A DNA stretch of 64,000 nt, taken from Lysobacter arseniciresistens ZS79. Lineage in GTDB: Bacteria > Pseudomonadota > Gammaproteobacteria > Xanthomonadales > Xanthomonadaceae. Where the stretch lies: the NCBI RefSeq assembly GCF_000768335.1, contig NZ_AVPT01000004.1, forward strand, positions 120,161 through 184,160, written 5' to 3'. Position numbers and translations under genes: made by a program. Each line of letters begins with the position of its first letter. Position 1 is the stretch's first letter. Of the stretch, positions 29,457 to 44,314 are shown one piece after another. The notes under the pieces were generated by a model. That model was not told where the DNA came from. It searched no databases and saw nothing but the letters and a program-made list of their open reading frames with translations.

Positions 29457-29687
29457 ATGAGTACCGACATGGAATAGCGGCTGGTCGACCTGGAAACGCG
29501 GGTCGCCTTCCAGGAGCACGCGCTCGGTGAGTTGAGCGATGCGCTGGCGGCCGCCCGCGACGAGGAAGCCCGCAATACACTGCTGCTGCGGCGCGCGCTG
29601 GACGAGTTGCGGCAGATGCGCACCTCGCTGGCCGCGGGCCCGCACACCGCCGATCCGGCGCTCGAACCGCCACCCCCCCATTACTGA
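29457..29687 (+). pseudogene. slyX: slyX interrupted by an early amber codon
   Basis: The frame begins ATG AGT ACC GAC ATG GAA then TAG at 29475-29477, and continues open to TGA at 29685-29687. After the TAG it reads RLVDLETRVAFQEHALGELSDALAAARDE... and ends EPPPPHY, matching SlyX from E. coli (LESRLAFQE, and the conserved PPPHY end). One base (GAG to TAG) would restore a 76-residue protein. SlyX is a small coiled-coil protein of unknown role, often next to FkpA, as here. Initiation at a CTG after the stop is possible but has no ribosome binding site. A base-call error is the main alternative. Confidence 0.78.
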
Positions 29688-29722
29688 AGGCGCCAGGGCC
29701 GCGACCGGCCCGGCCGCACGAC

Positions 29723-30394
29723 ATGACCGATTCCCTGCGCAACCAGTTGCTCGGCCTGGGCTTCAAGCCGAGCCCCGAAGCCCCGAAGAAACAGTCGGAC
29801 CGGCGTGCCGACGGCAAGCCGCACCCGCGCCGCGACGGCGGCAAGGGCGGCGGCGACGGCAAACGCGACGGCGGCAAGGGCGGGCCAGCCGCCCGGCACG
29901 CCGGCAAACCGGGCGGGAACCGTCCGCCCGGTGGCCAGAAGCGTGGTCCGGGCGCGCCGCGCTCGCGCGAGGACATCGACCTCGCCAAGGCCTACGCGAT
30001 CCGCGCCCAGCGCGAGAAGGACGAGCGCATCGCCGCCGAGAAAGCCAAGCAGGAGGAGGCGCGCCAGCGCCGCGAGGCCCGCGCGCGGCTGGCCGGACTG
30101 GTGAAGGACAAGGCGCTCAACGCCGCAGACGCCGACATCGCCCGGCACTTCCCGTACGGCGGCAAGATCAAGCGCATCTACGTCACCGCCGACCAGCTCC
30201 GGGCGCTCAATGCCGGCGAGCTCGGCGTGCTGCAGATGGATGGCCGCTACCTGCTGGTGACCGCGGAACTGCTGGCGCAGGCCGAGCAGGTGTTCGCGCC
30301 GGCGGTGGCACTGAAGGTCGACCCCGACGCGCCGGCCGTGGACGACCCCTACGCCGACCCGAAGTACCAGGTCCCGGACGACCTGGTCTGGTAG
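29723..30394 (+). CDS. DUF2058 protein (YaiL-like)
   Basis: 223 residues. N-terminal MTDSLRNQLLGLGF motif, then about 70 residues rich in Lys, Gly, Arg and Pro (likely disordered and nucleic-acid binding), a charged helix (about 90-130, possible coiled coil) and the conserved C-terminal domain (HFPYGGKIKRIYVTADQLRALNAGELGVLQMDGRYLLV) ending in DDPYADPKYQVPDDLVW. E. coli YaiL is described as nucleoprotein/polynucleotide-associated, without a proven role. The stop is 36 bases from that of convergent metH. Confidence 0.85.
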   Translation: MTDSLRNQLLGLGFKPSPEAPKKQSDRRADGKPHPRRDGGKGGGDGKRDGGKGGPAARHAGKPGGNRPPGGQKRGPGAPRSREDIDLAKAYAIRAQREKDERIAAEKAKQEEARQRREARARLAGLVKDKALNAADADIARHFPYGGKIKRIYVTADQLRALNAGELGVLQMDGRYLLVTAELLAQAEQVFAPAVALKVDPDAPAVDDPYADPKYQVPDDLVW

Positions 30395-30430
30395 GCGAAC
30401 CCGGCGCGGGTGGCCGTCGAAGCGGCCCCG

Positions 30431-33117
<2,687 letters not shown>

Positions 33118-33121
<4 letters not shown>

Positions 33122-34224
33122 GCGGCGTCCTCCAGTTGCGGCGGGACCCGCGGCGGCAGGCCGGCGACGGCGTCGGCAATCGCGGCGATGTGCGCCGGCG
33201 TGGTGCCGCAGCAGCCGCCGACGAGGTTCAGCAGGCCGGCCTCGGCGAACTCGCGCAGCACCTTCGCCATGTCCTCCGGGGTCTCGTCGTAGCCGCCGAA
33301 GGCGTTCGGCAGCCCGGCGTTCGGGTGGGTGCTGACGTGGGTATCGGCGACCCGCGACAGCACGTCCACGTGCGCCCGCAGGTCCCTCGCGCCGAGAGCG
33401 CAGTTCAGGCCGATCGCGAGCGGCTCGGCGTGGCGCAGCGAGTACCAGAACGCTTCGGCGGTCTGGCCCGACAGGGTGCGGCCGGAGGCGTCGGTGATCG
33501 TGCCCGACACCATCACCGGCAGCCGCGCGCCGCGTGCCTCGAACGCCTCGGCGATCGCGAACAGCGCGGCCTTGGCGTTGAGCGTGTCGAACACGGTCTC
33601 GACCATCAACACGTCGGCGCCGCCGTCGATCAGGCCCTCGGCGGCCTCGCGGTAGGCGTCGCGCAGGCCGTCGAAGGAGATAGCGCGGAAGCCGGGCCGG
33701 TTGACGTCGGGACTCAGCGAGGCGGTGCGGCTGGTCGGGCCGATCACGCCGATCACAAAGCGCGGCTTGCCGGGCGTGCCCGCCTCGGCGGCGTCGCAGA
33801 CCTCGCGCGCCAGCCGGGCGCCGGTTTCGTTCAACTCGCGGGCAAGGTGCTGCAGGCCGTAGTCGGCCAGCGAGATGGTGGTGGAGTTGAAGGTGTTGGT
33901 CTCGACCAGGTCGGCGCCGGCGGCGAGGTAGCCGGCGTGGATCGCGCGGATGATGTCGGGGCGGGTCAGGCTCAGCAGGTCGTTGTTGCCGCGCTGGTCG
34001 TGCGCGCAGCCGCAGCCGGGGCCGTGCGCGTGGCCGTCGGGCACATTGTCGCGGTCGAAGCCCTCGGCGAAACGGGTGCCGCGGTAGTCGGCTTCTTCCA
34101 GCCCGTGCTGCTGGATCATCGTCCCCATCGCCCCGTCGATCACGAGGATGCGCTCGGCCAGCGCCTGCTGCAGCGCGGCGGCGCGTGACGGGTTGAGCCA
34201 GGGCAGGGTGTCGACGGTGCTCAT
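33118..34224 (-). CDS. metH: Methionine synthase, homocysteine-binding module (split MetH, N-terminal part)
   Basis: 368 residues, one zinc-dependent homocysteine S-methyltransferase barrel. The three zinc cysteines are in LNCALGA and GGCCGTT. Start taken at ATG 34224 (MSTVDTLPW). Between RFAEGF and RGNNDLL lies an insertion of about 18 residues rich in His, Cys and Gly ([18 protein letters not shown]) which E. coli MetH lacks. The gene overlaps the ArsR-methyltransferase regulator by 4 bases upstream and the rest of metH by 4 bases downstream, so all three should be translated together. Confidence 0.95.
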
Positions 34225-35168
34225 GGACGGGCCTTCCCGGCGGCCTTGCGGGCGATCAGGGCGATCACCTCGAAATGCGGCGGGCGGCGCTCGCGGGTGA
34301 CGGTCTCGCAACTGGTGATCTCGAAGCCGCCGCGGGTCGCGAACCTGCGCAGCTCCTTTTCGCTGAAGCCGAGATTGACGTGGCCGTAGGACTCGACCGC
34401 GGAGCGGTGCTCGTGGCGGGCGAGGCTGGTCAGCAGCAGGCGGCCGCCAGGCCGCAGCACGCGCCCGGCCTCGGCCACGGCCTGGGCGGGCTGGTCGGCG
34501 TAGGTCAGCGCGTGCATCAGCACCACCAGGTCGAAATGGCCGTCGTCGAACGGCAGCGCGTGCATGTCGCCCTCGCGCACTTCGACGTTCTTCAGCTTGC
34601 GCAGCCGCTCCGACGCCGCGAGCACGACTTTGGTGCTGGAATCCAGGCAGACGTAGCGGTGCGAGTGCGGCGCCAGCAACTCGGCCAGCACGCCGTCGCC
34701 GGAGGCCACGTCGAGCACGTCGCCGGGTTCCAGCAGCGGCAGCGCCGAACGCGCCATCGCCTCCCAGGTGCGGCCGGGCGAGTAATGGCGCTCCATGTCG
34801 CCGGCAACCGAGTCGGCCCAGTTCTGGTCGGCCGCACGGGTGGCCAGCACGGCCGGGACGCGCTCGGCATCCTGCCGCAGCAGCGGGTCGTCGCTGCCCT
34901 CGCGCAGGGTCTTCCACAGGGAATGCTGGGCGCCGTCGAGCGCTGCCTCGTCGAAGCGGTAGTAGGCCGACACGCCGGATCGGCGGTCGCGCACGAGGCC
35001 GGCGTCCTTCAGCCGCGCCAGATGGGTGGAGACCCGCGGCTGGGCCAGGCGCGTGATCGCCGAGAGTTCGGCGACGGTGAGCTCCTCACGTTCCAGCAGG
35101 GCCAGCAGCCTGACGCGGGTGGCGTCGGCGAACACCTTCAGGCGGGACGACCAGCCCTCGAGATCCAT
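34221..35168 (-). CDS. ArsR-family regulator fused to SAM-dependent methyltransferase domain (SahR-like)
   Basis: 315 residues. N-terminal winged helix of ArsR type (about 1-85; [48 protein letters not shown]) and a C-terminal class I methyltransferase fold (about 130-300; [48 protein letters not shown]). No metal-binding ArsR cysteines are seen. ATG at 35168 follows GGAGGC. It leads the metH operon. ArsR proteins that sense S-adenosylhomocysteine (SahR) are known to control methionine-cycle genes, and this context fits that role; enzyme activity is not implied. Confidence 0.85.
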   Translation of the reverse strand: MDLEGWSSRLKVFADATRVRLLALLEREELTVAELSAITRLAQPRVSTHLARLKDAGLVRDRRSGVSAYYRFDEAALDGAQHSLWKTLREGSDDPLLRQDAERVPAVLATRAADQNWADSVAGDMERHYSPGRTWEAMARSALPLLEPGDVLDVASGDGVLAELLAPHSHRYVCLDSSTKVVLAASERLRKLKNVEVREGDMHALPFDDGHFDLVVLMHALTYADQPAQAVAEAGRVLRPGGRLLLTSLARHEHRSAVESYGHVNLGFSEKELRRFATRGGFEITSCETVTRERRPPHFEVIALIARKAAGKARP

Positions 35169-35196
35169 TGGATGCCTCCGGGTGCTTTCATGCACC

Positions 35197-35214
35197 TATC
35201 GCGATACAGCGATA
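35197..35214 (-). promoter_or_regulatory. Palindromic operator candidate TATCGC-N6-GCGATA upstream of the metH operon
   Basis: Perfect 6-base inverted repeats 6 bases apart, 29 bases before the regulator ATG. The right part also forms a direct repeat (GCGATA at 35201 and 35209). A natural site for the ArsR-type protein encoded just downstream. Inference from position and symmetry. Confidence 0.55.
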
Positions 35215-35337
35215 AGTCTGGTCGCGTGGCCACGCATGGTCAAGCGGGGCGGGTTCGGTAAACGGTTGGGCAGGGATACAATTGCCCGGCTGCATGGAGC
35301 GCGTGCAGACCCTTTTCGCGACAACCGAGGTGCCGAC

Positions 35338-36498
<1,161 letters not shown>

Positions 36499-36651
36499 TC
36501 ATGCTCGTAACCGCCCGCCGCCTCGCCGCCGCCTGCCATGTGCAGCGCGGCTGCGATCGCCGCGATATCCCGATCGCCGCCCGCGGCGCGGGTGCCCATG
36601 CCGGGTGCCCCGACGCCGCCGACGTGTCCCTCCCTCTCCACTGAACCCCGT

Positions 36652-36680
36652 GGCCTGCGCGAAAGCGCGGGCCTCTCTTT
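36652..36680 (+). terminator. Intrinsic terminator or attenuator between acyl-CoA dehydrogenase and glutamate dehydrogenase genes
   Basis: A 9-base-pair stem (GGCCTGCGC/GCGCGGGCC) with a GAAA tetraloop followed by TCTCTTTAT. It ends about 20 bases before the next ATG. I see no gene in the rest of the 201-base gap (36499-36699). Confidence 0.65.
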
Positions 36681-36699
36681 ATCTGGACGATCCGTTCGC

Positions 36700-39600
36700 A
36701 TGAGCACCAAATCCAAGACCTCCGCCAGCAAATCCTCCGCCAAACCTCCCGCAAAACCGGCCGCGAAGAAGAGCGCCGGACCTGCAGCGCGCAAGGGCGC
36801 CGCGCCGGCCACCGCGCCGGGCAAGCAGGAGGGCGTGTCGCTGAAGCCGATCATCGAGGTGATCCGCAAGCGCCTGCCCAAGGCGCGCCACGCCGAGGGC
36901 GAAGCGTTCTCCAATGCCTTCTACAAGCGCATGGGCGAGGACGAGCTGCCCAAGCACACGCCGGAGGGTTGGGCCGCGCTGGCCAGCGATTTCCTCGATT
37001 TCGCCCGCAGCCGCAAGCCGGGCACCGCGCAGATCCGCCTGTTCAACCCGACCCGCGCCACCCACGGCTGGGAGTCGCCGCACACCGTGCTGCAGATCGT
37101 CAATGACGACATGCCGTTCCTGGTCGACTCGGTGACGATGGCGCTGACCGAGCAGAACGTCGGCGTGCACGTGCTTGGCCACCCGGTGGTGTCGATCCGG
37201 CGTGACAAGGCCGGCAAGCTGGTCGGGGTCGGCGAGGGCCAGCCCGAGTCGCTGATGCACCTGGAGGTCGATCGCCTCGACGCCGACGGCATGAAGCAGG
37301 TACAGCAGGCGGTGGAGGCCGTGCTGGCCGACGTGCGCGCGATCGTGCGCGACTGGGACGAGATGCGCGGCCGGATGCTCGAGGTCGCCGACGACATCGG
37401 CGACCGCAAGCTGCCGGTGAGCGCCGAAGGCCGCAAGGAGGCGCAGGAGTTCCTGCGCTGGGCCGCCGACAACCACTTCACCTTCCTCGGCTACCGCGAG
37501 TACGAGGTGGTCAGCAAGGGCGGCGAGGACGTGCTGTCCGCGGTGAAGGGCTCCGGGCTGGGCCTGCTGCGCGGACAGGACACCCGCAAGCCGCGCCCGC
37601 TGGCCTCGCTGGCCGCCCACTACATGCCGCAGTCCGGCGCGGTCGACGCGCTGATCCTGACCAAGACCAACGCCCGCGCCACCGTCCACCGCCCGGGCTA
37701 CATGGACTACATCGGCGTGCTGAGCTTCGACGGCAACGGCAAGCCGGTGCGCGAGGAGCGCTTCCTCGGCCTGTACACCTCCAGCGCGTACAGCCGCCGC
37801 CCGTGGGACATCCCGCTGGTGCGCGAGCGCCACAACTACGTGATGGAGAAGTCCGGCCTGCCCGCCGACAGCCACAGCGGCAAGGCGCTGCGCCACATCC
37901 TGGAAACCCTGCCGCGCGACGAGCTGTTCCAGTCCACCGGCGAGGAGCTGCTGAAGACCAGCACCGGCATCCTCGGCCTGCAGGAGCGCGTGCGCAGCAA
38001 GCTGTTCCTGCGCCGCGACCGTTACGGCCGCTTCTTCTCCGGCCTGGTCTACATCCCGCGCGACCGCTTCAACACCGACGTGCGCCTGCGCATCGAGGCG
38101 ATGCTCAAGCGCGTGCTGCATGGCGAGCATGTCGACACCACCGTGGTGCTGGGCGAGTCGCCGCTGGCGCAGCTTCACCTGCTGGTGCGGCCGAAGTCCG
38201 GCGAGGCGATCCAGGTCGACAACGCCGCGATCGAGGCCGAGCTGGCCGAGATCGTGCGCAACTGGCGCGACGACCTGCGCGACCTGCTGGTCGAGCGCCA
38301 TGGCGAGCAGAAGGGCCTGGCGCTGGCCAACGGCTACGGTCGCGCGCTGCCGGCCGGCTACATCGAGGACGTCACCGTCGCGATCGCCGCCGACGACGTC
38401 GAGCACCTGGCCGCGTTGACCGGCCCCGAGGACCTGCGCCTGAGCCTGTCGCGCGTGCGCCCGGGCGCCGGCGGCCTGCGCTTCAAGTTCTACCGCCAGA
38501 ACGAGGACATCGCCCTGTCCGACGCACTGCCGATGATGGAGAACATGGGCCTGCGCGTGGTCTCCGAGCACCCGTACCGGCTCTACGCGCACAGCAGCCT
38601 GATGTACGTCCAGGACTTCGAGGTCGAGACCAGCAACCCCGATGCCGACGTCGCCGACGTCGACGAGAACTTCGAGGAGGCCTTCGCCCGGATCTGGCAC
38701 GGCGACGCCGAGAACGACGGCTTCAACCGCCTGATCCTCGGCGCCGGCCTGTCGTGGCGCCAGGTCGCGATGCTGCGGGCGTACAGCAAGTACCTGCAGC
38801 AGGTCGGCGTGCCGTTCTCGCAGAGCTACGTCGAGGAAACCTTCAACCGCTACCCGGTGCTCGCGCGCCTGATGGTCGAGCTGTTCGAGGCCCGCTTCGA
38901 CCCGACCACCGGCAAGGAAGGCAAGGCCGAGGTCAAGGGGGGGATGGACCGCCTGCGCCGCCAGTTCGAGCGCCTGGCCGCGGGCGATGAAGCCCTGCTG
39001 GCGGCGCTGGAGCCCGTGATCGCCTCGCGCACCGGCAAGCGCGAGGTGCAGATCGCCGCCACCCGCAACACCCTGATGGGCCTGCTCGACCGCGTGTCCA
39101 GCCTCGACGAGGACCGCATCCTGCGCAGCTTCATCGGCGTGATCGAGGCGACCCTGCGCACCAGCTACTACCAGCGGGGCGCCGGCGGCGCGCACAAGGG
39201 CTACGTCAGCTACAAGTTCGACTCGGCCGAAGTGCCCGACCTGCCCAAGCCCCGCCCGTACCGCGAGATCTACGTGTACGGCCCGCGCGTGGAGGGCATC
39301 CACCTGCGCTTCGGCCCGGTCGCCCGTGGCGGCCTGCGCTGGTCGGACCGCCGCGAGGACTTCCGCACCGAGGTGCTGGGTCTTGTGAAGGCGCAGATGG
39401 TGAAGAACACCGTGATCGTGCCGGTCGGCTCGAAGGGTGGCTTCATCAGCAAGAAACCGCCGGCCAACGGTGACCGCGACGCGGTGCACGCCGAGGGCGT
39501 GGCGTGCTACCAGATGTTCATCAACGGCCTGCTCGACATCACCGACAACCTGGTCGATGGCAAGGTCGTGCATCCGGCCAACGTGGTGCGCCACGACGCG

Positions 39601-41730
39601 GACGACCCGTACCTGGTGGTCGCGGCGGACAAGGGCACGGCCAAGTTCTCCGACATCGCCAACGCGATCGCGCGCGAGCACGGCTACTGGCTCGACGACG
39701 CGTTCGCGTCCGGCGGCTCGGTCGGCTACGACCACAAGGGCATGGGCATCACCGCCAAGGGCGCGTGGGAGTCGGTCAAGCGCCACTTCCGTGCGCTCGG
39801 CCACGACACCCAGAAGCAGGACTTCACCGCGGTCGGCATCGGCGACATGTCGGGCGACGTGTTTGGCAACGGCATGCTGCTGAGCAAGCACATCCGCCTG
39901 GTCGCGGCATTCGACCACCGCCACATCTTCCTCGACCCGAACCCGGACGCGGCGCGCTCGTTCAAGGAGCGCCAGCGCCTGTTCAAGCTGCCGCGCTCCA
40001 GCTGGGAGGACTACGACGCCTCGCTGATCAGCGAGGGTGGCGGCGTGTTCCCGCGCAGCGCCAAGTCGATCAAGCTCTCCCCGCAGGTGCGCGAGGTGCT
40101 CGGCATCGACGCCTCGGTGTCGGCGCTGAGTCCGGCAGAACTGATGAGCGCGATCCTCAAGTCGCCGGTCGACCTGGTGTGGAACGGCGGCATCGGTACC
40201 TACGTCAAGGGCAGCACCGAGACCCACGCCGAGGTCGGCGACCGTGCCAACAACGCCCTGCGCGTCGATGGCCGTGACCTGCGCTGCAAGGTGGTGGGCG
40301 AAGGCGGCAACCTGGGCTTCACCCAGCTGGGCCGCATCGAGGCCGCGCACAACGGCGTGCTGCTCAATGCCGACTTCATCGACAACTCGGCCGGCGTGGA
40401 CACCTCCGACCACGAGGTCAACATCAAGATCCTGCTCAACCTGCAGGTGCAGGCGGGCAAGCTCAAGCTGGCCGAGCGCAACAAGCTGCTGGCGGCGATG
40501 ACCGACGAGGTCGAGCAGCTGGTGCTGATCGACAACTACCGCCAGAACCAGGCCATCAGCCTGATGGAGCGGATGTCGGTGCCGCGGCTCGGCTCCAAGC
40601 AGCATTTCATCCGCACACTGGAGTCGCAGGGGCTGCTGGACCGGCAGATCGAGTACCTGCCGTCGGACGCCGAGATCGCCGAGCGCAAGGCGCGCGGCCA
40701 GGGCCTGACCCGGCCGGAGCTGGCGGTACTGCTGTCGTACAGCAAGCTGGTGCTGTTCCAGCAGCTGGTCGATTCGGACGTGCCGGAAGACCCGTACCTG
40801 TCGAAGGAACTGGTGCGCTACTTCCCCGAGCCGCTGCAGGCCAAGTACGCCAAGGCGATGGAGAACCACCGCCTGAAGCGCGAGATCATCGCCACCGCGG
40901 TGACCAACTCGATGGTCAACCGGATGGGCGCGACGTTCACCCTGCGCATGCAGGAGGACACCGGTCGCAGCGCCGGCGAGGTCGCCGAGGCCTACACGAT
41001 CGCGCGCGAGGCGATCGACGCGCGGGCGCTGTGGGCGCAGATCGACGCGCTCGACGGCAAGGTCGCCGAGTCGGTGCAGATCGATGCGTTGCAGACGATC
41101 TGGCAGCTGATGCGCTCGATGTCGCGCTGGCTGCTGTCGCGTCCGGGCGCGATGCCGGAAATCACCGCGGCGATGGCGCGCTACGGCGACGGCCTCGAGG
41201 CGGTGCGCCAGTCGTTGCCGAGCACCATGTCGGACGTTCGCCGCGAGGTGTTCGTGGCGAGCCTGGAGGACTGGAAGGCCAAGGGCGTTCCGGCCGGCCT
41301 GGCCGAGCAGCTCGCGGCGTTGCCACTGCTGGAGTTCGGCTGCGACATCGTCGAGATCGCCCACGCCCGCAAGCTGCCGCCGGTCGACGTGGCCCGCGCG
41401 TACTTCGGGCTTGGCGCGGCGCTGCAGCTGCCGTGGCTGTACGAGCAGATCGAAGAGCTGCCGGTGGACGGCCGCTGGCAGGCCCTCGCGCGCGGTGCAC
41501 TGCGTGACGAACTGGCCGCCCAGCACCGGGCACTGGCCGGGCAGGTCCTCGCCAGCGGCGGCAAGAAGAGCGCCGACGCGAAGATCGAGGCCTGGCTGCA
41601 GCGCGACGACGCCACCCTGCGGTTCACCCAGGCCATGCTTGCCGAACTGCAGAGCCAGAAGACGCTCGACTACCCGACCGTGTCGGTGGTGGTGCGGCGA
41701 CTGGCACAGGTGGCCGCCGCGGGCGCCTGA
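36700..41730 (+). CDS. gdh: NAD-specific glutamate dehydrogenase, large (GDH-180) type
   Basis: Oxidatively deaminates glutamate to 2-oxoglutarate with NAD+. It has 1676 residues from ATG 36700. The first about 45 residues are Lys/Ala/Pro/Ser-rich and probably disordered. A long N-terminal regulatory region (ACT-like parts) extends to about 860. The catalytic core then shows [67 protein letters not shown] and [20 protein letters not shown]. The product feeds the TCA cycle genes found elsewhere in the window. A strong terminator follows. Confidence 0.96.
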   Translation: MSTKSKTSASKSSAKPPAKPAAKKSAGPAARKGAAPATAPGKQEGVSLKPIIEVIRKRLPKARHAEGEAFSNAFYKRMGEDELPKHTPEGWAALASDFLDFARSRKPGTAQIRLFNPTRATHGWESPHTVLQIVNDDMPFLVDSVTMALTEQNVGVHVLGHPVVSIRRDKAGKLVGVGEGQPESLMHLEVDRLDADGMKQVQQAVEAVLADVRAIVRDWDEMRGRMLEVADDIGDRKLPVSAEGRKEAQEFLRWAADNHFTFLGYREYEVVSKGGEDVLSAVKGSGLGLLRGQDTRKPRPLASLAAHYMPQSGAVDALILTKTNARATVHRPGYMDYIGVLSFDGNGKPVREERFLGLYTSSAYSRRPWDIPLVRERHNYVMEKSGLPADSHSGKALRHILETLPRDELFQSTGEELLKTSTGILGLQERVRSKLFLRRDRYGRFFSGLVYIPRDRFNTDVRLRIEAMLKRVLHGEHVDTTVVLGESPLAQLHLLVRPKSGEAIQVDNAAIEAELAEIVRNWRDDLRDLLVERHGEQKGLALANGYGRALPAGYIEDVTVAIAADDVEHLAALTGPEDLRLSLSRVRPGAGGLRFKFYRQNEDIALSDALPMMENMGLRVVSEHPYRLYAHSSLMYVQDFEVETSNPDADVADVDENFEEAFARIWHGDAENDGFNRLILGAGLSWRQVAMLRAYSKYLQQVGVPFSQSYVEETFNRYPVLARLMVELFEARFDPTTGKEGKAEVKGGMDRLRRQFERLAAGDEALLAALEPVIASRTGKREVQIAATRNTLMGLLDRVSSLDEDRILRSFIGVIEATLRTSYYQRGAGGAHKGYVSYKFDSAEVPDLPKPRPYREIYVYGPRVEGIHLRFGPVARGGLRWSDRREDFRTEVLGLVKAQMVKNTVIVPVGSKGGFISKKPPANGDRDAVHAEGVACYQMFINGLLDITDNLVDGKVVHPANVVRHDADDPYLVVAADKGTAKFSDIANAIAREHGYWLDDAFASGGSVGYDHKGMGITAKGAWESVKRHFRALGHDTQKQDFTAVGIGDMSGDVFGNGMLLSKHIRLVAAFDHRHIFLDPNPDAARSFKERQRLFKLPRSSWEDYDASLISEGGGVFPRSAKSIKLSPQVREVLGIDASVSALSPAELMSAILKSPVDLVWNGGIGTYVKGSTETHAEVGDRANNALRVDGRDLRCKVVGEGGNLGFTQLGRIEAAHNGVLLNADFIDNSAGVDTSDHEVNIKILLNLQVQAGKLKLAERNKLLAAMTDEVEQLVLIDNYRQNQAISLMERMSVPRLGSKQHFIRTLESQGLLDRQIEYLPSDAEIAERKARGQGLTRPELAVLLSYSKLVLFQQLVDSDVPEDPYLSKELVRYFPEPLQAKYAKAMENHRLKREIIATAVTNSMVNRMGATFTLRMQEDTGRSAGEVAEAYTIAREAIDARALWAQIDALDGKVAESVQIDALQTIWQLMRSMSRWLLSRPGAMPEITAAMARYGDGLEAVRQSLPSTMSDVRREVFVASLEDWKAKGVPAGLAEQLAALPLLEFGCDIVEIAHARKLPPVDVARAYFGLGAALQLPWLYEQIEELPVDGRWQALARGALRDELAAQHRALAGQVLASGGKKSADAKIEAWLQRDDATLRFTQAMLAELQSQKTLDYPTVSVVVRRLAQVAAAGA

Positions 41731-41749
41731 CGCTCCCCGTTGCAACCGG

Positions 41750-41783
41750 AACGGCGGCGATGATTCGCCGCCGTTTCCTTTTG
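41750..41783 (+). terminator. Intrinsic terminator after glutamate dehydrogenase
   Basis: Perfect 11-base-pair stem (AACGGCGGCGA/TCGCCGCCGTT, arms 41750-41760 and 41765-41775), TGAT loop and a TTCCTTTT tail, 20 bases past the stop. Confidence 0.8.
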
Positions 41784-41872
41784 TGCGGCGTGTTGTCACA
41801 CGCCGCCGGGCATGTGGTGCTGCGGCGTCGCACGGTCGCGTTATCCTGCGTCGACCGACCCCGGAGCCGCCA

Positions 41873-42646
41873 ATGACTGCGACGCCCCGCATCGCCTTCC
41901 TCGCCAGCACGGCCGCCGACGCGCGGGCTGCGTGTGCGACGCTGGTGCACCGCCACGGCGACGTGCCGCCCGAGGACGCCGACGTGCTGGTCGCCCTCGG
42001 TGGCGACGGTTTCATGCTGCAGACGCTGCACCGCCACGGTGGCCTCGGCAAACCGGTGTACGGCATGAAGCTCGGCACCGTCGGCTTCCTGATGAACCAC
42101 CTCGAGATCGAGGGCCTGCTGGAGCGCATCCATGCCGCCGAACCGGCGGTCCTGCGACCGCTGGAGATGCTGGCCGAGACCGAGTCCGGCGCCAGCGTCG
42201 GCTCGCTCGCCTACAACGAGGTGTCGCTGCTGCGGCAGACGCGACAGGCCGCGCACGTATCGATCGAGCTCAACGGCCAGACCCGGCTGGACGAGCTGAT
42301 CTGCGACGGCGTGCTGGTGGCGACCCCGGCCGGCAGCACCGCCTACAACTTCTCCGCGCACGGCCCGATCCTGCCGCTGGGCGCCAACGTGATGGCGCTG
42401 ACGCCGATCGCCGCCTTCCGCCCGCGGCGCTGGCGCGGCGCCGTGCTCAAGGCCACTACGGAGGTGCGCTTCCGGGTGCTCGACCCCTACAAGCGGCCGG
42501 TCAGCGCCACTGCCGACTCGCATGAGGTCCGCGACGTGGTCGAGGTCACCATCCGCGAGTCGCACGACCGCACCGTGACGCTGCTGTTCGATCCCGAGCA
42601 CAACCTCGAGGACCGGATCCTGGCGGAGCAGTTCACCAGCGGGTGA
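41873..42646 (+). CDS. nadK: NAD kinase
   Basis: Phosphorylates NAD+ to NADP+. It has 257 residues from ATG 41873. The GGDG ATP-binding motif is at 43-46 ([10 protein letters not shown]), the NE motif in YNEVSLL, and the glycine-rich [18 protein letters not shown] loop is present. It is shorter than E. coli NadK (292), which is normal for Xanthomonadaceae. Followed 66 bases later by a 5'-nucleotidase on the same strand. Confidence 0.95.
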   Translation: MTATPRIAFLASTAADARAACATLVHRHGDVPPEDADVLVALGGDGFMLQTLHRHGGLGKPVYGMKLGTVGFLMNHLEIEGLLERIHAAEPAVLRPLEMLAETESGASVGSLAYNEVSLLRQTRQAAHVSIELNGQTRLDELICDGVLVATPAGSTAYNFSAHGPILPLGANVMALTPIAAFRPRRWRGAVLKATTEVRFRVLDPYKRPVSATADSHEVRDVVEVTIRESHDRTVTLLFDPEHNLEDRILAEQFTSG

Positions 42647-42712
42647 GGGGTGCGGGGGAGTTCGGGCGCCGGCGTCTCATCCCCCGCGACCCCGATCCGG
42701 CAGAATGCCTCC

Positions 42713-43645
42713 ATGCCCGACGCCAACGCCGACCCGCTGATCGTCGCGATCTCCTCGCGCACCCTGTTCGACCTCGAGGACAGCCACGCCCTGTTCGAGC
42801 GCGAAGGCCTTGACGCCTACGCCGCCTTCCAGCGCAGCCACGAGGACGACCTGCTCGAACCCGGCGTCGCCTTCCCGCTGGTGCGCAAGCTGCTCGGCCT
42901 CAACGACGGGTCGCCGCCGGAAGCGCCGCGGGTCGAGGTGATCCTGATTTCGCGCAACTCCGCCGACACCGGCCTGCGCATCTTCAACTCGATCGCCCAC
43001 CACGGCCTGTCGATCCGCCGCGCCGCCTTCAGCAACGGCGCGCCGCCGTTCCCGTACATCCGTCCCTTCGGCGCCGACCTGTTCCTGTCGACCCACGCCG
43101 AGGACGTGCGCAGCGCGCTCGCCGCCGGCGTCGCCGCCGCGACGCTGCTGCCGGCCAAGGCGCCGCAGCAGCGCCACGACCAGCTGCGAATCGCGTTCGA
43201 CGGCGATGCCGTGATCTTCGACGACGAAGGCGAGCGGGTGTCGCGCGAGGGCGGGCTGGAGGCATTCGCCGAGCACGAACGCAGCCACGCCGGCGAACCG
43301 CTGTCGGGCGGGCCGTTCCGCGGGTTTCTCGATGCGCTGCACCGGCTGCAGGCGGCGTTCCCGATCGGCGAGGCTTCGCCGATCCGCACCGCGCTGGTGA
43401 CCGCGCGCTCGGTACCGGCGCACGAACGGGTGATCCGCACCCTGCGCGAGTGGGGCATCCGACTGGACGAGGCGCTGTTCCTCGGCGGCCGCCCGAAGGG
43501 GCCGTTCCTGGAGGCGTTCGGTGCGGACATCTTCTTCGACGACTCGGAGCACAACATCGCTTCCGCGCGCGGGCTGGTAGCCGCGGGCCACGTGCCGCAC
43601 GGAGTGGCCAACGTGGTGGTGAAGGTTCCGAAGACCGGGGATTGA
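42713..43645 (+). CDS. Cytosolic 5'-nucleotidase (NT5C1-like family)
   Basis: 310 residues, matching the bacterial members of the 5'-nucleotidase family related to animal cytosolic 5'-nucleotidase I. It shows IAISSRTLFDLEDSH near the N terminus, ISRNSADTGLRIFNSIAHHGL, RIAFDGDAVIFDDEGERV with DxD acidic residues, and HAD-like DIFFDDSEHNIASA near the C terminus. Expected to remove phosphate from nucleoside monophosphates. ATG at 42713. It follows nadK, and a REP element separates it from convergent genes. Confidence 0.85.
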   Translation: MPDANADPLIVAISSRTLFDLEDSHALFEREGLDAYAAFQRSHEDDLLEPGVAFPLVRKLLGLNDGSPPEAPRVEVILISRNSADTGLRIFNSIAHHGLSIRRAAFSNGAPPFPYIRPFGADLFLSTHAEDVRSALAAGVAAATLLPAKAPQQRHDQLRIAFDGDAVIFDDEGERVSREGGLEAFAEHERSHAGEPLSGGPFRGFLDALHRLQAAFPIGEASPIRTALVTARSVPAHERVIRTLREWGIRLDEALFLGGRPKGPFLEAFGADIFFDDSEHNIASARGLVAAGHVPHGVANVVVKVPKTGD

Positions 43646-43713
43646 ACCGTGGGCGGTGGGGAGCCTGGCCGCTGATCTTCCCGCGCTCGCCGTAATCGGC
43701 CCGCCCTGCGCGT

Positions 43714-43736
43714 TCGCGACTTACGTCGCTCCTACA
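43714..43736. repeat. Single REP-type palindromic element
   Basis: Reverse complement of the element at 2351-2373 with no mismatch over 23 bases. It lies in the gap between two convergent genes (stops at 43645 and 43765), a usual place for REP sequences. No inverted partner within this gap. Confidence 0.78.
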
Positions 43737-43764
43737 AGGTCCGGTGGGCGCGCGACGCGCCCGG

Positions 43765-44313
43765 CTACCCGGATGTGGTGAGCGGCAAGCGGATATCGGT
43801 GAGCTTCCAGCGCAGGCCGTCACGGCTCAGCACGAACGTCACCGGAGCCCCGCCGTCGCCGTGGACGGTGGCGGTGAAGCGGGACAACGATTCGAAGCCG
43901 TACTCCGGCTCGCGCAGTGGGTCCGTCGGCGCGGCGTGTTCGTAGGTGTTGTCGGTGACGCCGCCGCCGCTGGCGCGGTGCCAGACCGATCGACCCTGCA
44001 GCAACGCGCCGATGCCGGCCGGGGTCACCATGGTGTCCACCGCGCCGCCGGCCAGTCCGCTTGCGATGCGCACCGCCACCGCACCGAACAGGCTGGACTG
44101 CGCATCCACGCCTGCGCGGCGGACCAGGTAATCGTCGAGCTGGGCCTTGAGGTTGGCCCGCAGCTGCGGGAAGTCGACATGCCGCGACAGCACGGCGGTG
44201 TCCTGCGCCTGCACCGCGTCGCGGATGCCGTTGTAGGCCAGGAACGGCCCCGCGACGACATAGCCGAGCAGCAGCACGATGGCGAGGACGGGCAGGGCGA
44301 GCCACTTCTTCAT
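43765..44313 (-). CDS. DUF2939 membrane-anchored protein
   Basis: 182 residues with one N-terminal membrane span (about 4-24, WLALPVLAIVLLLGYVVAGPFLA) and an exported domain with the DUF2939 pattern: NGIRDAVQAQDTAVLSRHVDFPQLRANLKAQL early and a C-terminal beta region (VTFVLSRDGLRWKLTDIRLP). Last gene of the long operon, one base after the DUF2461 gene. Function unknown. Confidence 0.78.
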   Translation of the reverse strand: MKKWLALPVLAIVLLLGYVVAGPFLAYNGIRDAVQAQDTAVLSRHVDFPQLRANLKAQLDDYLVRRAGVDAQSSLFGAVAVRIASGLAGGAVDTMVTPAGIGALLQGRSVWHRASGGGVTDNTYEHAAPTDPLREPEYGFESLSRFTATVHGDGGAPVTFVLSRDGLRWKLTDIRLPLTTSG

Positions 44314-44314
44314 C

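Noticed and set aside
36679..42129. A very long open frame (about 1800 codons) on the minus strand opposite the glutamate dehydrogenase gene
   Set aside because: It mirrors the codon use of the true gene; high GC leaves few stop codons in some antisense frames. Its product is low-complexity His/Arg/Val/Leu-rich text with no domain.
43646..43764. An inverted partner for the REP at 43714
   Set aside because: No second copy in this gap, so it is listed as single.
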